DNA of 64,000 nt from Clostridiales bacterium. GTDB lineage: Bacteria > Bacillota > Clostridia > Peptostreptococcales > Anaerovoracaceae. The position numbers and the translations under genes are program-made. The stretch covers positions 1 through 64,000 of the forward strand of contig JABZIP010000006.1 of assembly GCA_015258265.1 (NCBI GenBank), written 5' to 3'. Under the pieces are notes generated by a model. The model saw only the letters and a list, made by a program, of their open reading frames with translations, made no database searches and had not been told where the DNA came from. This document shows, piece after piece, positions 62,000-64,000 of the stretch (its first letter is position 1; each line of letters starts with the position of its first letter).

Positions 62000-63922
62000 T
62001 TATTTGTCAAAAAATTCTCGAACCGCCTTTGCTGCCGACTCGTTCATTTTCGGCGCTTTTGCAAGCTCATCAAGCTCTGCATTTTTGATAGCGTCGATAT
62101 TTCCAAAGTGTGCAAGCAGTGCTGTACGCCTTGCTTCACCGATTCCTTTAATATCGTCGAGCACCGACGCTACAATGCGCTTGCCTCGCAGCTTTTTGTG
62201 ATAGTCTATTGAAAATCTGTGAACTTCTTCCTGTATAATGCCTATATACTTAAATAAAAGCGGATTGTCCCTAAGTTCAAGCTCACAAAATCCGTCAAAC
62301 TCAGCGGAAAATTTTCCCATATTGTTCTTCTCTTCTCCACGCGACGGAAAATTTTCCATAGCAGCGACGCACGGCTTAAAGACGAGTGCCCTGCTTCTAT
62401 GATGCTCGTCTTTAGCCATTCCGACAATCGGGATATCAACCTTGAGGGCGGCAAGTGCCTGCATACCTGCAGACACTTGCCCCTTGCCGCCGTCCAGCAA
62501 TATCAAATCCGGCAAGGGGAGGAAGGCGGGCTCGCCCGCCTTCGCCGCCCGCAGTCTGCGATAAAGCGCCTCTTGCATACTGCCGTAATCGTTCGGTCCT
62601 TCAACTGTTCGGATTTTAAATCGTCTATAACTTTTTTTATCCGCAACAAGTTCATTAAACACTACCATGCCGGCAACACTATCAATTCCATTTGTGTTTG
62701 ATATATCGTAAGCCTCCACCCTATACCCCTGCGGCAGCTGCGATATATCATTTCCTTTTATTTGAGATATTATCTTATTAAATTCTTCTCGTACTTTGTC
62801 TGCACGCTCTTTTTTATTTTTCTCTCTTAAATCTATGCTTCCCTTCAATTCCACGCTGTCCTTTTGGGCGAGCTCCAGAATTTCCTTCTTGTTTCCCCGC
62901 TGCGGAACATAAATTTCGACTTTCCTGCCTGCTATATTACTCAAAAATTCCGCAATCAATTCCTGTTCAGGCAATTCTTCTTCTATCAAAATTTGATACG
63001 GCAAATTCATACTGCCCGCATAATACTGCTTTATGAACTCGCTTACGCTCTCCTTCTTGTCAAGCGCTCCCGACATCACAAAATATTCCCTTTGAACCAG
63101 CTTCCCTTCTCTTACCAAAAACTGTACGGCATAGCACTTCTCTCCTGTTTTTATTCCCAGCACTACATCTATGTCCTTTATTCCGAATATGCTTGCTCTT
63201 TGCGTTTCACTGATACTTTCTATCGCAGCCAGCTGATCTCGTATCTTCGCCGCTTTTTCGAAATCCAAGTTTTCAGAAGCATCATCCATTTCTTTTTCAA
63301 GTTTACGCTTCAGATTTCCCGTCTTTCCCGATAAAAATTCCTGTATCTCGTCTATCTTCTTTAAATATTCATCCGGATCTACTTTACCTGTGCAAATTCC
63401 TTCGCATTTTCCTATATAAAAATTCAAACACGGTCTGAAATTCTTTGGAAAAGTTCGCATATTGCAACGTTTGATGCTATATATATCCATCAAAAGCTCC
63501 ACTATTTTGGTTACAGAACCGGCATCCGAATACGGCCCGAAATATCGGCTTTTTTTCCTATCCGTCCGTCTGGTTTTTAAAATTCGCGGAAATTTTTCAC
63601 CGAGCGTAATTTCGATATAAGGATAGCTTTTATCATCTCTAAGCAGAACATTATATTTGGGTGCATACTTTTTAATTAAATTGCACTCGAGTATAAGCGC
63701 TTCCATTTCACCGGCAGCCAAAATATACTCAAATTCTTCAATATTTTCGACCATGGCACGCACTTTAGGCGAATGTTTGCTACTATTTCTAAAATACTGC
63801 GATACTCTTTTTTTCAGAGATATAGCTTTTCCTACATATATTACTTGTCCCAGCTTATCTTTGTGTAAATAAACTCCGGGAGAATCCGGTAATTTTTTCA
63901 AATTTTCTTTTATATCAAACAT
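62000..63922 (-). CDS. uvrC: Excinuclease ABC subunit C
   Basis: 640 residues. The N-terminal GIY-YIG nuclease domain opens PDSPGVYLHKDKLGQVIYVGKA; a UVR motif and the RNase H-like second nuclease domain with DISNTNG and LILLDGGKGQVSAG follow, and the C-terminus has tandem HhH motifs. It makes both incisions in nucleotide excision repair. Between residues about 500 and 540 it carries an extra, low-conservation segment (VAAMENFPSRGEEKNN) encoded by palindrome-rich DNA. The ATG has only a weak ribosome binding site. Confidence 0.94.
   Translation of the reverse strand: MFDIKENLKKLPDSPGVYLHKDKLGQVIYVGKAISLKKRVSQYFRNSSKHSPKVRAMVENIEEFEYILAAGEMEALILECNLIKKYAPKYNVLLRDDKSYPYIEITLGEKFPRILKTRRTDRKKSRYFGPYSDAGSVTKIVELLMDIYSIKRCNMRTFPKNFRPCLNFYIGKCEGICTGKVDPDEYLKKIDEIQEFLSGKTGNLKRKLEKEMDDASENLDFEKAAKIRDQLAAIESISETQRASIFGIKDIDVVLGIKTGEKCYAVQFLVREGKLVQREYFVMSGALDKKESVSEFIKQYYAGSMNLPYQILIEEELPEQELIAEFLSNIAGRKVEIYVPQRGNKKEILELAQKDSVELKGSIDLREKNKKERADKVREEFNKIISQIKGNDISQLPQGYRVEAYDISNTNGIDSVAGMVVFNELVADKKSYRRFKIRTVEGPNDYGSMQEALYRRLRAAKAGEPAFLPLPDLILLDGGKGQVSAGMQALAALKVDIPIVGMAKDEHHRSRALVFKPCVAAMENFPSRGEEKNNMGKFSAEFDGFCELELRDNPLLFKYIGIIQEEVHRFSIDYHKKLRGKRIVASVLDDIKGIGEARRTALLAHFGNIDAIKNAELDELAKAPKMNESAAKAVREFFDK
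62306..62543. repeat. Dense cluster of inverted repeats inside uvrC
   Basis: The 12-bp palindrome GGAAAATTTTCC occurs twice (62306-62317, 62346-62357). AAAGACGAG (62378-62386) pairs with CTCGTCTTT (62405-62413). GGCAAGTG (62450-62457) plus CTGCA pairs with TGCAG plus CACTTGCC (62474-62481). GGCGGCAAG (62447-62455) can also pair with CTTGCCGCC (62483-62491). GAAGGCGGGC (62522-62531) pairs perfectly with GCCCGCCTTC (62534-62543). Confidence 0.8.
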
Positions 63923-63924
63923 AA

Positions 63925-64000
63925 TTATTTGTATCTTGCAAATCTTTGCATATTTCGATGCACTCTTTCCATTTCTATTTCAAGAGCTTTACGCTTTCGT
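63925..64000 (-). CDS. C-terminal end of an unidentified gene (runs off window)
   Basis: An open frame enters from the right edge and stops with TAA at 63925-63927, two bases before the uvrC start. It encodes about 24 residues, RKRKALEIEMERVHRNMQ and a short basic end. The tight spacing suggests an operon with uvrC. The fragment is too short to name. Confidence 0.4.
   Translation of the reverse strand, partial: RKRKALEIEMERVHRNMQRFARYK

Overview
The window is a gene-dense chromosomal segment of a low-to-moderate GC Bacillota, most likely a strictly anaerobic, amino-acid-fermenting member of the Clostridia. The evidence is the str-type order rpoB-rpoC-rpsL-rpsG-fusA-tuf, the rimP-nusA-ylxR-ylxQ-infB-rbfA-truB-ribF order, strong AGGAGG-type ribosome binding sites, and a lysine fermentation locus of the kind described in Clostridium sticklandii and relatives. 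I cannot name a genus. Nearly everything is on the minus strand. Only alaX, the PhzF-like gene and kal read on the plus strand. I saw no rRNA, tRNA, CRISPR array, insertion sequence or prophage.

Layout. 1-11126: tuf (first 17 codons only), fusA, rpsG, rpsL, rpoC, rpoB. The 521-base rpsL-rpsG gap is unusually long and holds an imperfect tandem duplication. 11276-17357: a cyclophilin, a Nudix hydrolase, proS, an ispD-ispF fusion, a YacL-type PIN/TRAM membrane protein, and pfkA. 17368-24509: dnaE, a phosphohexomutase, htpG. 24597-32921: the nusA-infB operon, in which rbfA is fused to a DHH/NrnA-type phosphoesterase. 33120-37335: ligA and pcrA. 37420-40398: a RelE/RelB-type toxin-antitoxin pair, an AlaX-type editing protein and a PhzF-family protein. 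40487-53874: the lysine fermentation region. 53914-64000: two small unknown proteins, rnhB, an EamA transporter, rbgA/ylqF, rplS with a structured leader, tilS, tatD, metG, uvrC and the tail of one more gene.

The most interesting part is the lysine locus. kdd-kamA-kamB-kamC-kamD-kamE form one operon that ends in a strong terminator. kal is alone and divergent. atoE-atoD-atoA form a separate operon with a sigma-A promoter. Together they cover lysine to beta-lysine (KamA), to 3,5-diaminohexanoate (KamDE, serviced by KamBC), to 3-keto-5-aminohexanoate (Kdd), then 3-aminobutyryl-CoA to crotonyl-CoA (Kal) and CoA transfer between acetoacetate and butyryl-CoA (AtoDA). The cleavage enzyme Kce is not in the window. 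Between kdd and kal lies a 691-residue sigma-54 activator whose first ~340 residues are a full-length homologue of the neighbouring Kdd enzyme with its dinucleotide-binding glycine motif lost. It looks like a pathway enzyme turned into a sensor. Near-perfect sigma-54 promoters precede both kdd and kal, and GAACCG/CGGTTC palindromes beside them are candidate binding sites. The kal promoter overlaps the regulator's own sigma-A promoter on the opposite strand.

A second unexplained signal is the clustering of long, often perfect inverted repeats inside three housekeeping coding sequences (phosphohexomutase, ligA, uvrC), in patches that look more GC-rich than the surrounding genes.
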